A program made the translations under genes and the position numbers. Below, piece by piece: positions 1-8,246 of a stretch of DNA of 41,664 bases. The stretch's first letter is position 1; each line of letters starts with the position of its first letter. Source of the stretch: an uncultured Eubacterium sp. (GTDB taxonomy: Bacteria > Bacillota > Clostridia > Lachnospirales > Lachnospiraceae). The notes under the pieces were generated by a model that worked only from the letters and a program-made list of their open reading frames with translations, searched no databases and had not been told where the DNA came from. The DNA lies in assembly GCA_947385875.1 (NCBI GenBank), contig CANDMV010000020.1, positions 1 to 41,664 on the forward strand, in the 5' to 3' direction.

Positions 1-2
1 GG

Positions 3-125
3 GGTTATTTTGTCCTTGATTTATGCGGCTTTGTGAGCGATGAAATGATGGGGCAAGCGTTTTTATATCTGTCCTCAATAACAGCGTTCTATTGCGTAAC
101 AGAAAAGCAGAGAACCGGCCACTAA
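3..125 (+). CDS. possible 3' end of a gene entering from the left edge
   Basis: Frame 3 is open from the window edge to a TAA at 123-125 and encodes about 40 residues that include a hydrophobic stretch (FLYLSSITAFYCV). It has no start inside the window, and it would be the only plus-strand gene here. The stop codon falls inside the hairpin at 106-147. I do not recognise the product. Forty open codons can occur by chance, so this is only a possible membrane-protein tail. Confidence 0.25.
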   Translation, partial: GYFVLDLCGFVSDEMMGQAFLYLSSITAFYCVTEKQRTGH

Positions 126-147
126 TGAAAGTGATATGTTCTCTGCT
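106..147. terminator. hairpin, possible terminator after the M56 gene
   Basis: A perfect 10 bp inverted repeat (AGCAGAGAAC at 106-115, GTTCTCTGCT at 138-147) encloses a 22-base loop. Read on the minus strand the 3' arm is followed by TTTTCTG, a weak U-run, about 115 bases past the M56 stop codon. On the plus strand the following bases (CTTGTTTG) are weaker still. The large loop lowers confidence in it as an intrinsic terminator. Confidence 0.4.
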
Positions 148-260
148 CTTGTTTGCACCCTGTTTGTCAGCGTTGATGAGTTGCAAATTTCGAGAAGATG
201 TTGTAGAATTCCAATAGATAACATTTTATATAGAATTGTTGTCTATAAGACATAATATCT

Positions 261-3200
261 TTATTTTTCCAATCCATAAAAATCCACTTTCCAGATTTCA
301 TCTTCCCTTACAAAGCCGACTGTCAAATAAGTATAAGAATCCTCACCCGGCTCTAAAAATTCCAAAGCCAGCGTACATTGATTCTCATCAGCCTCCCCAG
401 CTGCCAGTCCCGTCTCTTTCACTCCCTGGAACTGAATTCGATCTGCATCCTCCAGACGGCCATATACATCGATTCTATCATCATAGGACTGTGCAAGATG
501 ACCTCTGATCGCAGCTTCATTTCCTTCAAAGTACGCTTGATAAAACTCTGCCATCACGCTCTTTAATGCCTGCGCATCTTTCATCTGTGAAGAAAGAGCC
601 GTCTCGGTCACGCTGCCGCTTTGGTCTACATCCAGCAGGTACATTGTTTCATTCAGGCTGCCGGTATCAACCGTATATTGTATCATGCAGACATTTCCAT
701 CTTCTCCCTGATGCGCATCGCACTGAAGAAAACCGTTTGCGGAAAACTCCGCCATTCCTTTTGCATAGACAAGCGTGCCGTTCATATATCCATAGACATA
801 AGCCGTCCTGTTCAGAGGCTCTGGATAGATTTCATGCGGACTCAGCGAAGTAACGATAAACAAGTCTTTTGTACCATTCTGGTCAAAGTCATCGTATGCA
901 CAGCCCGTAATCTTGTAGTTATATATATCCACATATAATTCATCCTCCAGAAAACGGCTGTACCACACCCGTGCTTCTTCCAGAGTCATTCCATGCTGCG
1001 CTGCCAGCTCCTGCCATGCTTCCTGCACGCTTTTTTCTTCTGCCTTCACGCTCCCCTGCCCGTTATTGATGGCAAAAATCTTTCCCTCTTCTCCCTCCGA
1101 AATCTCAAACCAGACCGCCCCATCTGCGATGCTGTATCCCATATAATTGCTCATAACTTCATCAGAGTTCGCGGTAAGCAGTCTTGCCTTCCACCCTTCG
1201 TTTGCGATCTGATCATAATTTTGCACAAATTCATCGGCATTTTTGAGATTGTATTCTTTATTTCCCACATATGCCCGGATTGGATAACGAATCAGGTCTG
1301 CCAGCAGTTCCTTTTTCCCTTGTCTGACGAGCCGGATAATTTTCTCAGCAAACAAGACCTGCTGATCGATCTTACCGCCTTCCCGGTCTGTTCCTGCCTT
1401 ACTGCCTGTTCCTGTTCCATTTTCTGAATCAGTTTTTTCACTGCCTAAACCAGCTTCACTGCCTGCACCTGCTTCACCACCAGAACTATTTTCACTATCT
1501 GCACTTGCTTCACCGCCTGAATCTTTGGCCATATCTAGAAAGCCGGACTGGTAATAAATCCCTCCATAACTGGAGCTTGATATCAGCTCCTTTTCGCCTG
1601 ATAATATTTCCACAACAGATACGGCATCTTTCTCTGCTTTCAGCGTAATATTTTCATAAATAGTGCCCGCATCAAAATCCTGCACGACATTGACATTAAT
1701 AATGCCGTTTCCTCTTAAATAAATATCACTGACCTCATAATCCAGCTCGCTGATCTGTCTTAATACATCCTCCGCGCCGTCATATCTGCGCAGCTCATCG
1801 ATGGAAATCTTTTCTGCCGGATATTCCTCGAATCCGCTTCCTGTCCATTTTAAATAATATGCTTTGCGTGTATGCCCGCTCATGCTCCCGTCTATGGACA
1901 TGCGGTCATAGGCATCCACGAATACTTTAAAATCCGCACCCTGATCGTGTTCCAGCAGGTTTTCTCCGGTCTGGACTTCATGCACTCTGTTTGACTGTAC
2001 ATAATAGCACTTTGAAAAATAAACACTTCCCGTCGTACCACAGTTGATAAGAAACAGCTTCCGGCCTGAATCAATCTCGCAGATCCCTCCGTCATCATTA
2101 AATACCATATCATCCTCACTGTCCATCAGGCATACCGCATCCTCCCCGGCGCTTGCAAACCAGATCTGGCTGGGTCCCTGCGCTGGCTCAGCTCCGGTTA
2201 CCGCGAACATCTCATGGATTCCATCTCCGTCATAATCCTCATAAAATTGTTTCAGCATCGGCTCTTTTGTCTGTGACTGGATTTTCTCTGCCAGAATCTC
2301 CTGCGTATCCTGTTCCAGATACTGCTGCGTCTCTTTTCCCTGCGTATTCTGGGATGTCAGGAAAAAGAGACCGCTGACAGAAATAATCGCAAATAACAAT
2401 ACGCTGACGATCACACGAGGTTTTTTCACAAATAAAATATGCCGGATCCTTTTCTCCGTATTACTCTCCCCAAAATGCATCATCAGCGTCAGGCCGCTGG
2501 ACTCAGCCGCAGATTCCAGCAGTGTATTCGTATAATCCCTGCGCTCCTTAAGACTGCGCCCTTTCAGTACACATTCATCACAGTACATCTCCAGATCTTT
2601 TCCGATCAGCACATAGGCAGTCCATACAAACGGATTGAACCAGTGTACTGCTGCCGCAAACGCAGCTGCGCATTTTATCAGCGGATCCAGATTTTTGATA
2701 TGCTGCATCTCATGAGACATAATATCCTTTCTTTTAGAACCCGCCAGACCGTAAGGCAGATAGACTCTGGGACGCAGCCGCGGCATTACAAACGGCATAT
2801 CTATATTTTCTGTCTCCCAGCATCTATCTTTTTTAACATACACCGCATCAGAAACCCTTCTGTTCAGCTTTATAAACTGACCCAGATACACTGCGCATAT
2901 CCCTAAAAAACCTGCAAGCCATATACCTGCAAAAATCATTCTATTCGAATAGAGCCTATTTGAATATAGGCCATTTGAATCTTTGAACCAATTTGGAATC
3001 ATCCGATTCATCAGCCCTTCCAGATTTGACTGCAATCTTTTCATATTAGAAAATATGCCGTTTTGTTTATGTGCCATCACTTCACTATTTGTCTGTGTAC
3101 TGACACTGTCCGTCTGCGTTTCCATGCCGTCTGCAGACAAATCACCGTCTGGGTTATTTTCCGCAGACTTCAGGCCCGCATTTACAGCACTGCCATTTTC

Positions 3201-3512
3201 AGACAGCATATCGTCCTGCTGTCTATACAAATCAGCGCCTGACTGCTCTATGTCTGCTGCAGCCCTTTGTCCGTCCGGCACATCCCATACATTCAGCGCC
3301 AGATTGCGAATCGTATATACTGACCCATGAAACATAGGCGGGATCAGCAGTTCTATAAGCAGCAGAATCCATAACATACGGACATAGCCTTTGGACAGCC
3401 TCCTTGTCACTGTACGGAACAGTAAAATAAATACGATAAACAGTGCCCCTGCTGCAGTATTGGGCAGTACGATCTCATAAAATATAGAACTAAGCATTCT
3501 TGCTACCACCAT
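261..3512 (-). CDS. M56 (BlaR1-type) membrane metallopeptidase receptor with long ectodomain
   Basis: Membrane sensor-protease of the BlaR1/MecR1 class, expected to trigger inactivation of the BlaI-type repressor encoded just upstream. I chose the ATG at 3512 because GGAGGAGG lies 5 bases before it; the frame opens earlier at 3563. Numbering from this start (1083 residues), membrane segments are near 10-35, 44-60, 191-214 and 365-386. The zinc motif HEMQH is at 267-271 with a downstream glutamate (DLEMYCDE) near 308. Beyond the last membrane segment there is no penicillin-binding sensor domain. Instead there are two acidic loops of calcium-binding/FG-GAP type (DYDGDGIHE, DFDQNGTKD) separated by a low-complexity Ser/Gly/Glu linker. 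Family BlaR1 proteins are about 600 residues, so this ectodomain is unusually large. Its ligand is unknown. Confidence 0.88.
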   Translation of the reverse strand: MVVARMLSSIFYEIVLPNTAAGALFIVFILLFRTVTRRLSKGYVRMLWILLLIELLIPPMFHGSVYTIRNLALNVWDVPDGQRAAADIEQSGADLYRQQDDMLSENGSAVNAGLKSAENNPDGDLSADGMETQTDSVSTQTNSEVMAHKQNGIFSNMKRLQSNLEGLMNRMIPNWFKDSNGLYSNRLYSNRMIFAGIWLAGFLGICAVYLGQFIKLNRRVSDAVYVKKDRCWETENIDMPFVMPRLRPRVYLPYGLAGSKRKDIMSHEMQHIKNLDPLIKCAAAFAAAVHWFNPFVWTAYVLIGKDLEMYCDECVLKGRSLKERRDYTNTLLESAAESSGLTLMMHFGESNTEKRIRHILFVKKPRVIVSVLLFAIISVSGLFFLTSQNTQGKETQQYLEQDTQEILAEKIQSQTKEPMLKQFYEDYDGDGIHEMFAVTGAEPAQGPSQIWFASAGEDAVCLMDSEDDMVFNDDGGICEIDSGRKLFLINCGTTGSVYFSKCYYVQSNRVHEVQTGENLLEHDQGADFKVFVDAYDRMSIDGSMSGHTRKAYYLKWTGSGFEEYPAEKISIDELRRYDGAEDVLRQISELDYEVSDIYLRGNGIINVNVVQDFDAGTIYENITLKAEKDAVSVVEILSGEKELISSSSYGGIYYQSGFLDMAKDSGGEASADSENSSGGEAGAGSEAGLGSEKTDSENGTGTGSKAGTDREGGKIDQQVLFAEKIIRLVRQGKKELLADLIRYPIRAYVGNKEYNLKNADEFVQNYDQIANEGWKARLLTANSDEVMSNYMGYSIADGAVWFEISEGEEGKIFAINNGQGSVKAEEKSVQEAWQELAAQHGMTLEEARVWYSRFLEDELYVDIYNYKITGCAYDDFDQNGTKDLFIVTSLSPHEIYPEPLNRTAYVYGYMNGTLVYAKGMAEFSANGFLQCDAHQGEDGNVCMIQYTVDTGSLNETMYLLDVDQSGSVTETALSSQMKDAQALKSVMAEFYQAYFEGNEAAIRGHLAQSYDDRIDVYGRLEDADRIQFQGVKETGLAAGEADENQCTLALEFLEPGEDSYTYLTVGFVREDEIWKVDFYGLEK

Positions 3513-3546
3513 AACGACCTCCTCCAGACATCCCATAGACACACTG

Positions 3547-3906
3547 TCATTCTTCCGTCGCATCCTCGATCAGCTTCTGCAGCCTCTGCGCTTCTTCCTT
3601 TGTCAATTTTTTATCCTGAAGATATGCATTAATAAATGACGGAAGACTCCCTCCGAACTTCTTGGTTAGAAAATTATTGCTCTCCTGCCTTTGAATGCTG
3701 TCTCTGGACACCAGCGTGCGCACGACTGTCTGCTCATTGCTCACAATCTTTTTCTCGCTTAATTTGCGGATGACTGTATAAGTCGTTGACTTTTTCCAAT
3801 TCAGCTTTTCTTTGCAGACCTGCACCAGATCTGTTGAAATGATCGGTTCTTCTTCCCATAAGATCTCCATAAAGCGATATTCGCTTTCATTAATGTGATA
3901 TTCCAT
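3547..3906 (-). CDS. BlaI/MecI-family transcriptional repressor
   Basis: 119-residue winged-helix repressor. The N-terminal two thirds matches the BlaI/MecI pattern (a start like EYRFMEILWEEEP, then TTYTVIRKLSEKKIV as recognition helix and wing). The C-terminal part should be the dimerisation segment and contains the site cleaved after signalling. A strong ribosome site (GGAGGAGC) precedes the ATG. The M56 start lies 34 bases downstream of the stop, so the pair is almost certainly one operon. Two palindromes upstream (3934-3949 and 3962-3977) are the likely operators, implying autoregulation. Family members normally answer to beta-lactams or other cell-wall stress; the partner's ectodomain suggests another signal. 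Confidence 0.9.
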   Translation of the reverse strand: MEYHINESEYRFMEILWEEEPIISTDLVQVCKEKLNWKKSTTYTVIRKLSEKKIVSNEQTVVRTLVSRDSIQRQESNNFLTKKFGGSLPSFINAYLQDKKLTKEEAQRLQKLIEDATEE

Positions 3907-3933
3907 ATGCTCCTCCTTTATGTTATCATTTCA

Positions 3934-3989
3934 GTCTATAGATATAAACCCACTAACAAAAGTCTATATCTATAGACCATTTTTGTCAA
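3934..3989 (-). promoter_or_regulatory. promoter with twin operators for the blaI-like/M56 operon
   Basis: On the minus strand TTGACA (3984-3989) is followed after 17 bases by TAGACT (3961-3966), a plausible -35/-10 pair. A perfect 7 bp inverted repeat with 2 bp spacer, GTCTATA-TC-TATAGAC (3962-3977), fills the promoter spacer. A second copy with one mismatch (GTCTATA-GA-TATAAAC) lies at 3934-3949, between the promoter and the start codon, with centres 28 bases apart. This is the arrangement expected for cooperative repressor binding. A short GTCT-ATA-AGAC palindrome at 241-251, just past the M56 gene, resembles a partial site. Confidence 0.7.
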
Positions 3990-4017
3990 GAGTTATTTCG
4001 ATATTTTCTCATTTTTC

Positions 4018-4214
4018 GTTACAGTTCAGCCTTCGGCTTCACTGTAACGGAATCCGGCTCATTGAAAGTTCGCCTTTGGCGAAGAGGTTCTAAGCGCCAG
4101 TGGCGCTTGTTTAGAACGGACCGAAACGGAGTGTAGAACGGATTCCCTCTTGGCATAATTTACATGTTCTTACGTACTTTGCAGTAAATGCAAAGTACTG
4201 GGCTGAACTGTTAC
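4018..4214. repeat. multi-hairpin dispersed element, copy 1 (MITE-like)
   Basis: Non-coding element of about 195 bp that recurs at 26443-26634 in the same orientation. Terminal inverted repeats are ACAGTTCAGCC (4021-4031) and GGCTGAACTGT (4201-4211). Inside are nested hairpins: a 5' hairpin with a UUCG-type loop (GCCTTCGGC), a long-range stem GGAATCCG/CGGATTCC, TTCGCC/GGCGAA, AAGCGCC/GGCGCTT, and a perfect 10 bp stem GTACTTTGCA/TGCAAAGTAC near the 3' end. Differences between the copies fall as compensatory pairs in stems, so the fold seems conserved. There is no transposase and no clear target-site duplication. It is either a non-autonomous mobile element or a structured regulatory element. 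Confidence 0.8.
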
Positions 4215-4454
4215 CATTTTTCTTTGAACGGTAAAAAGTGCAAAGCCTTATTGCTTTCCCGGCATCCGTCTTAAAAATCCATGTCCGGCAGGCTTTGCGT
4301 CTCCTTATCGGATTGCTCTGCGGAACCTCCGTCACGGTAACTGCCGCCGTCTTTTCCGGCTCCACAGTCACGTTATATACGGTCACATCTACAATGGCAT
4401 GAAAAAAACCCTGAAACATATCTGCCCCAGAGCTTTCCTATAACTGTATTTCCT
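4215..4454. other. 240 bp without a supported gene
   Basis: Lies between the structured element and the end of the AAA-ATPase-like gene. A minus-strand frame is open from 4419 into the element, but its last third is simply translated element sequence and I recognise no domain, so I do not call it a gene. No clear terminator, promoter or repeat was seen here. Confidence 0.4.
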
Positions 4455-6149
4455 TTATCTTTTTTCTGCCAGCATGACCCTGCACCGCTTTTTATAGCAG
4501 GCAATCCCGTATTTCAGGATCTTCTCTACTCCGTCATCTTCAAGGTCATCTTCATACTTTGTATATTCGATCTGTTTCAATGCCTCCTTGCATGCCCCGT
4601 CCAGATTCCCGTCATGGGCATATTTCACTTCTATGATAATCCCCATATCTCCGGTATCAGGTTCTGCAAGGATATCCGCATAACCCTCTCCCATTTCCCG
4701 GTTGGAAGAGATTCCCCACTGGGTCTTCACTCCTAAGATTCCAAGCAAAACTCCATGATAAAAATTTTCTTTCATATCTGTTCTTACCGCTGTATCCCGG
4801 ATACTAATGGTCTTCTTTAAATATTCTGTAAATATCTTTTCTACATTTTCTACATCTTCATTCTTCAGGGCATCACAAAAATGATTCAGCATATCCCCGT
4901 CTTTTTGGACATTCTCTTTAAAACACTCCATAATCTGCGTCACAAAAATATCCCGGATTTCCAGATTTGGAATCACCAGTTTCATCTGCCTCCCCTCAGC
5001 CTTCCCACGCTGGGTCAGATACCCGGTGGTAAAGAGCAGGCTCCAAATATTGTCAATAGTCTGGTAGATTTCCGCATATGTGAGTTCCTGATGGATCTCC
5101 TTTGTAATGACTTCCCCTGCCACCAGACACTCCAGCTCCCGTTTAGTCACAGCATTTGCCGATTCTTCTATAAACCGCTTCACTGCGTCATTGCTGCTAG
5201 CGTTAATCCAATAGTTTTCCGGCTGCGCGTCTTTATCATCCAATAATGAATCACAGTAATTTAAAACATCCCATGGACAATATACATCTGCATTGCCAAA
5301 ATGATATCCGTCATACCATTTCTTTGCAACATCATAACAATCCGGATATCCGTAATATTCTAACAGCGACCTTACTTCTGCATCTGTAAATCCAAAATAC
5401 TCATCAAACCGTACATCCGTAACAGAACGCACTTTCAGATTGTTAAGCCCGGTAAAGATACTCTCCTTTGATATTCGAAGACACCCGGTCAGCACTGCTA
5501 ATTTCAGGCTGTTGTTCGTCTTCAATACTTCCCCCAGCAGGCTGCGGATCAAGGCAATCATCTGGTTGTAGTATCCATTCACATGGGCTTTTGCCAGCGG
5601 AACATCATATTCATCTATCAGCACGATCACTTTTGTACCATAATGTTTTTCCAGCATTCCTGATAATCGTTTTAAGCTGCTGCCAAGCGTAACTTCATTC
5701 ATATTATCATCTAAAAGTTTTCGATACGCTGCTTTATCATGGTCATTCAGCTTTTCACTGTCCAAAAGAAAGTAAAACTTTGCCGCCACTTCAATGATAA
5801 CCTGAACCGCCATTTGATAAGCCGTCTCATAGGATCTTGCGTCAATCCCTTTTAAAGAAACTGAAATAACCGGATACTTTCCCATATATTCCTCGCAAAG
5901 CGCAGTTTCCTTTGAAATATCCAGTCCGTCAAAAATACGCTTATCCCCATTCAGTGAAAAAAAATGTTCCAGCATACTCATATTCAGCGTTTTCCCAAAT
6001 CTTCTGGGGCGGGTAAATAAATTCACCGCTCCCCAATTATGGAGTAATCCCGCAATAAGCCTAGTTTTATCAATATAGTAAAAATCTTCTTTCCGAAGTT
6101 CTTCAAAATTTTCAATCCCAATCGGAAGTTTCTTCTTTCTCATCTCCAT
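4455..6149 (-). CDS. AAA-ATPase-like / PD-(D/E)XK nuclease superfamily protein
   Basis: About 564 residues. The N-terminal domain begins KKLPIGIENFEELRKEDFYY and matches the AAA-ATPase-like family (PF09820), with the variant Walker A-like segment RPRRFGKTLN and a Walker B-like VIVLIDEYDVPL. The C-terminal part has a PD-(D/E)XK nuclease pattern (GYADILAEP ... GIIIEVKYA) of the PF08011 type. This family is widely expanded in Clostridia and Bacteroidetes and its role is unsettled, with defence or mobile-element functions suggested. The frame opens at a TTG at 6179. I prefer the ATG at 6149, preceded by AAGGAG and matching the usual family N-terminus. It is monocistronic, with its own promoter at 6212-6240. 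Confidence 0.88.
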   Translation of the reverse strand: MEMRKKKLPIGIENFEELRKEDFYYIDKTRLIAGLLHNWGAVNLFTRPRRFGKTLNMSMLEHFFSLNGDKRIFDGLDISKETALCEEYMGKYPVISVSLKGIDARSYETAYQMAVQVIIEVAAKFYFLLDSEKLNDHDKAAYRKLLDDNMNEVTLGSSLKRLSGMLEKHYGTKVIVLIDEYDVPLAKAHVNGYYNQMIALIRSLLGEVLKTNNSLKLAVLTGCLRISKESIFTGLNNLKVRSVTDVRFDEYFGFTDAEVRSLLEYYGYPDCYDVAKKWYDGYHFGNADVYCPWDVLNYCDSLLDDKDAQPENYWINASSNDAVKRFIEESANAVTKRELECLVAGEVITKEIHQELTYAEIYQTIDNIWSLLFTTGYLTQRGKAEGRQMKLVIPNLEIRDIFVTQIMECFKENVQKDGDMLNHFCDALKNEDVENVEKIFTEYLKKTISIRDTAVRTDMKENFYHGVLLGILGVKTQWGISSNREMGEGYADILAEPDTGDMGIIIEVKYAHDGNLDGACKEALKQIEYTKYEDDLEDDGVEKILKYGIACYKKRCRVMLAEKR

Positions 6150-6211
6150 CCCTTCATACACTCCTTCCGTCATCTTCAAACTGTTTTCTGCCTCAGATTC
6201 TATTCCTATAC

Positions 6212-6240
6212 ATTATAACAACTAAGCAAACGCTTTTCCA
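6212..6240 (-). promoter_or_regulatory. predicted promoter of the AAA-ATPase-like gene
   Basis: On the minus strand TGGAAA (6235-6240) precedes a consensus TATAAT (6212-6217) with 17 bp spacing, about 60 bases before the chosen start codon. The -10 is perfect and the -35 matches 4 of 6. Confidence 0.5.
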
Positions 6241-6401
6241 TAGGAATCTTCCGATTCCCGAAGCTCCCAGTCATCAATCCCTTTACTGCAACAGACATCC
6301 ATTGCAGAGGTCATTGCGGAAGTCTGCACCGACCTTCCCTTCCAAAAAAGCACATCCGAAGAGACACTCTTAATTTTATTGGTTCGCGTTAAGTATATCA
6401 T
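6222..6401 (-). pseudogene. 59-codon open frame, probably the 3' tail of a lost gene
   Basis: An ATG at 6399-6401 opens a 59-codon frame ending in TAG at 6222-6224. The C-terminal part (SKGIDDWELRESEDSYGKAFA) has a normal protein-like composition, but no ribosome site precedes the ATG and its first codons overlap the HEPN remnant in another frame. I think it is the surviving C-terminus of a gene cut by arrival of the DUF262/HEPN cassette. I do not recognise the family. Confidence 0.25.
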
Positions 6402-6656
6402 CTAACACTGCCAGTACCCATTTACCAGAATCAAAATATCTAACAACAGTATTGATTGATGCCGTAACATCTCTCCCATGTGCAAAATCATTTCTCAAAT
6501 TTTAAATATCACTTCTATTGATGCTGTCGCCCTTATTACAGAATATGCCACTAAATATTTTACATTTGAATCTAATTTATTACTATTAATCCAATTCTCT
6601 ATCTTTCCTAATTCTATTTTACAATCATTTAATTCTCGTTCGTAATCACCATTCAT
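6376..6656 (-). pseudogene. HEPN-domain protein (MAE_28990-like), internally deleted
   Basis: The ATG at 6656 overlaps the DUF262 stop by 11 bases and has a GGAG site. The first ~54 codons (MNGDYERELNDCKIELGKIE ... RATASIEVIF) match the N-terminus of the MAE_28990/MAE_18760-type HEPN family as I know it. The frame then stops at 6495. Immediately downstream, in another frame, the next bases encode LRNDFAHGRDVTAS and on to a TAA at 6376-6378. That carries RNDFAH, the Rx4-6H signature of HEPN nucleases. Intact relatives have roughly 100 residues between these parts, so an internal deletion with its junction at about 6498-6501 best explains the sequence. The product should be inactive. Confidence 0.65.
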
Positions 6657-7790
6657 ATTCAACTCCATACAAATATTCACAAGCCTTATTTATACGTATC
6701 TTGATATTATCAATATTTGTCGTTCTCTGTTTTGTCGCTTGTAAAAAAGTACTATCTGATAAAAGAGTTAAATACTTTTCTTTAAAATGGTTAATGTCTA
6801 ATTTATCTCTGCCAATCGTATCAAAAGCATATATTGTAGCTGTACAAATTGCATCAAAAAATACCGGATTTACCTTTTTAGCAAAAACCATTTCACCATC
6901 CTTCTTTTTTGCGCTTCTAAAAATGTTATCACCAATTTCTTGATAAAGAAATGTTATTACTTCTTCAAATTGACAGGCAAACTTTTTGCAATCAGCATCA
7001 TCTATTTCACTTTCATCACTCATATAGCTATTTAGAAATTTAACAAGATTAATTTGATTTTGTTCCAATTCCTTTCTTGTGCGAATTTTGGAAAATGCAA
7101 AAAATCGTAGAATCAATTCAATGTCAGCCATTCTTGAATCTTCTACATCGCTTTTTAAAACTCTTCTCCAAATAGGAAGTTTATTTAATTCAAGCAAAAA
7201 TTTATTGAATTTTCCATGATAAACACAATTTCTAATTTCCTGGGGTTTTAGTACTCTGCCACTTGTATTTATCCGTTCAAAAATCTGATACATGCCTGTA
7301 TCATCTTGCGGCTGATTTGCTCAAATATAATAGCATGAATTGGTGAGGTTCTTATCATTCTCCTTTGCTCATCCGTAAGTTCGCTATATGCTTTTCCTCT
7401 CCAACGCTGATTGATGTTTTCTGAATTAGATAGTTTAAATACCTTATTATCTCCACTAAAAATCCCTTCCATATAATCATAAATTGTCATGATTCTTTGA
7501 TATCCATCAACAATTAATCTTTTTCCCTCTTTATTTTTAGCTAGAAAAATGCTTGGAACAGGTAAACCTAATAAGATTGAATCAACAAATCTACTTGCCT
7601 CATTCTTAGTCCATACATATTTTCTCTGAAGCTCTGGTTTTTCCAAATCTCCCTCTTTATACATTGTAACTATTTCCCTGAAAGATAAATCCGTTCCAAA
7701 TGACGTAATATTATAAAGTGAATCATCAGAATAAGAATCTACTTCATCTTTAATTTCTTCCATCAAGTTAACTTCTTTTAGCAAGCTCAT
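6646..7790 (-). pseudogene. DUF262 (ParB/Srx-fold) protein with a one-base frameshift
   Basis: Start at 7790 (ATG with GGAGGT 7 bases upstream). The N-terminal part carries DUF262 hallmarks: KPELQRKYVWTKNEASRFVD, the ILLGLPVPSIFLA stretch and LIVDGYQRIMTI, where most relatives have DGxQR. The frame breaks at 7310-7311. The downstream frame continues exactly as the family predicts (PQDDTGMYQIFERINTSGR), and restoring a single G to make GGG on the plus strand joins the two into about 381 residues. The first frame ends at 7269 and the second opens near 7293. It sits in a tight operon with the 116-residue gene upstream and the HEPN remnant downstream. DUF262 is shared with the GmrSD and BrxU-type nucleases, so an anti-phage or toxin-like past role is plausible. 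A sequencing error cannot be excluded. Confidence 0.8.
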
Positions 7791-8118
7791 TGCTACAACC
7801 TCCATATCTGCTGTAAAATTCTTCATATGATAATTTGGATTCTATTTCACTAACTAATATTATACAGCATCTATAAGACGAAGTAAATGGTCCGCTATCT
7901 TTTTCGCTACGAGTTTGAAGCATTTGCAACAGATAATCCACAAATCCTTTATCCTCACAAAGTATATCAATAATTTTTCCATTCTCCAAGACAAGAAAAA
8001 CATCTTTTATAGTCACATATTCCTCCTGCGTATCTATTCTTTCTGTATAATTATCATAAAATTTACTGGAAAAATCCATACTACACAACTCTTTTAGTGT
8101 CAAATACTGTATTATCAT
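7768..8118 (-). CDS. hypothetical protein, first gene of the DUF262/HEPN cassette
   Basis: 116 residues, with AAGGAG 8 bases before the ATG. The protein is soluble and acidic with several hydrophobic beta-like stretches (DVFLVLENGKIIDILCED). I recognise no family. Its stop codon lies 23 bases inside the DUF262 gene, so the two are translationally linked. The base composition is AT-rich like the rest of the cassette and unlike the polysaccharide locus, which suggests transfer as a unit. A regulatory or accessory role for the DUF262 protein is only a guess. Confidence 0.65.
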   Translation of the reverse strand: MIIQYLTLKELCSMDFSSKFYDNYTERIDTQEEYVTIKDVFLVLENGKIIDILCEDKGFVDYLLQMLQTRSEKDSGPFTSSYRCCIILVSEIESKLSYEEFYSRYGGCSNELAKRS

Positions 8119-8160
8119 GCTATTTTCTCCTTTTTATTAGGATTAGTTCAGTATATTCAA

Positions 8161-8190
8161 ATTATACATACATAATTCCTCTTTCGTCAT
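8161..8190 (-). promoter_or_regulatory. possible promoter of the DUF262 cassette
   Basis: A consensus TATAAT on the minus strand (8161-8166) lies 43 bases before the ATG at 8118. No good -35 is seen at 17 bp (only TGACGA, 8184-8189). Confidence 0.35.
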
Positions 8191-8246
8191 ACACGCTCCC
8201 GCACGGAAACCAGAAATGTAGTGATTCCGTCTGCCCCTTTAAGGGC

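Noticed and set aside
621..1427. Plus-strand open frames of 95-144 codons opposite the M56 gene
   Set aside because: They are antisense shadows of a clear coding region, with no domains and no ribosome sites considered convincing.
2439..2906. 155-codon plus-strand open frame
   Set aside because: Antisense to the zinc-peptidase domain of the M56 gene; the minus-strand frame carries the conserved motif.
2941..2985. Short repeated segments (CTATTTGAATA-like) inside the M56 gene
   Set aside because: A short in-frame repeat encoding YSNR/LYSNR; nothing suggests more than a local duplication.
4111..4419. 102-codon minus-strand open frame
   Set aside because: Its C-terminal third is translated structured-element sequence, there is no recognisable domain, and the N-terminal part has no support beyond being open.
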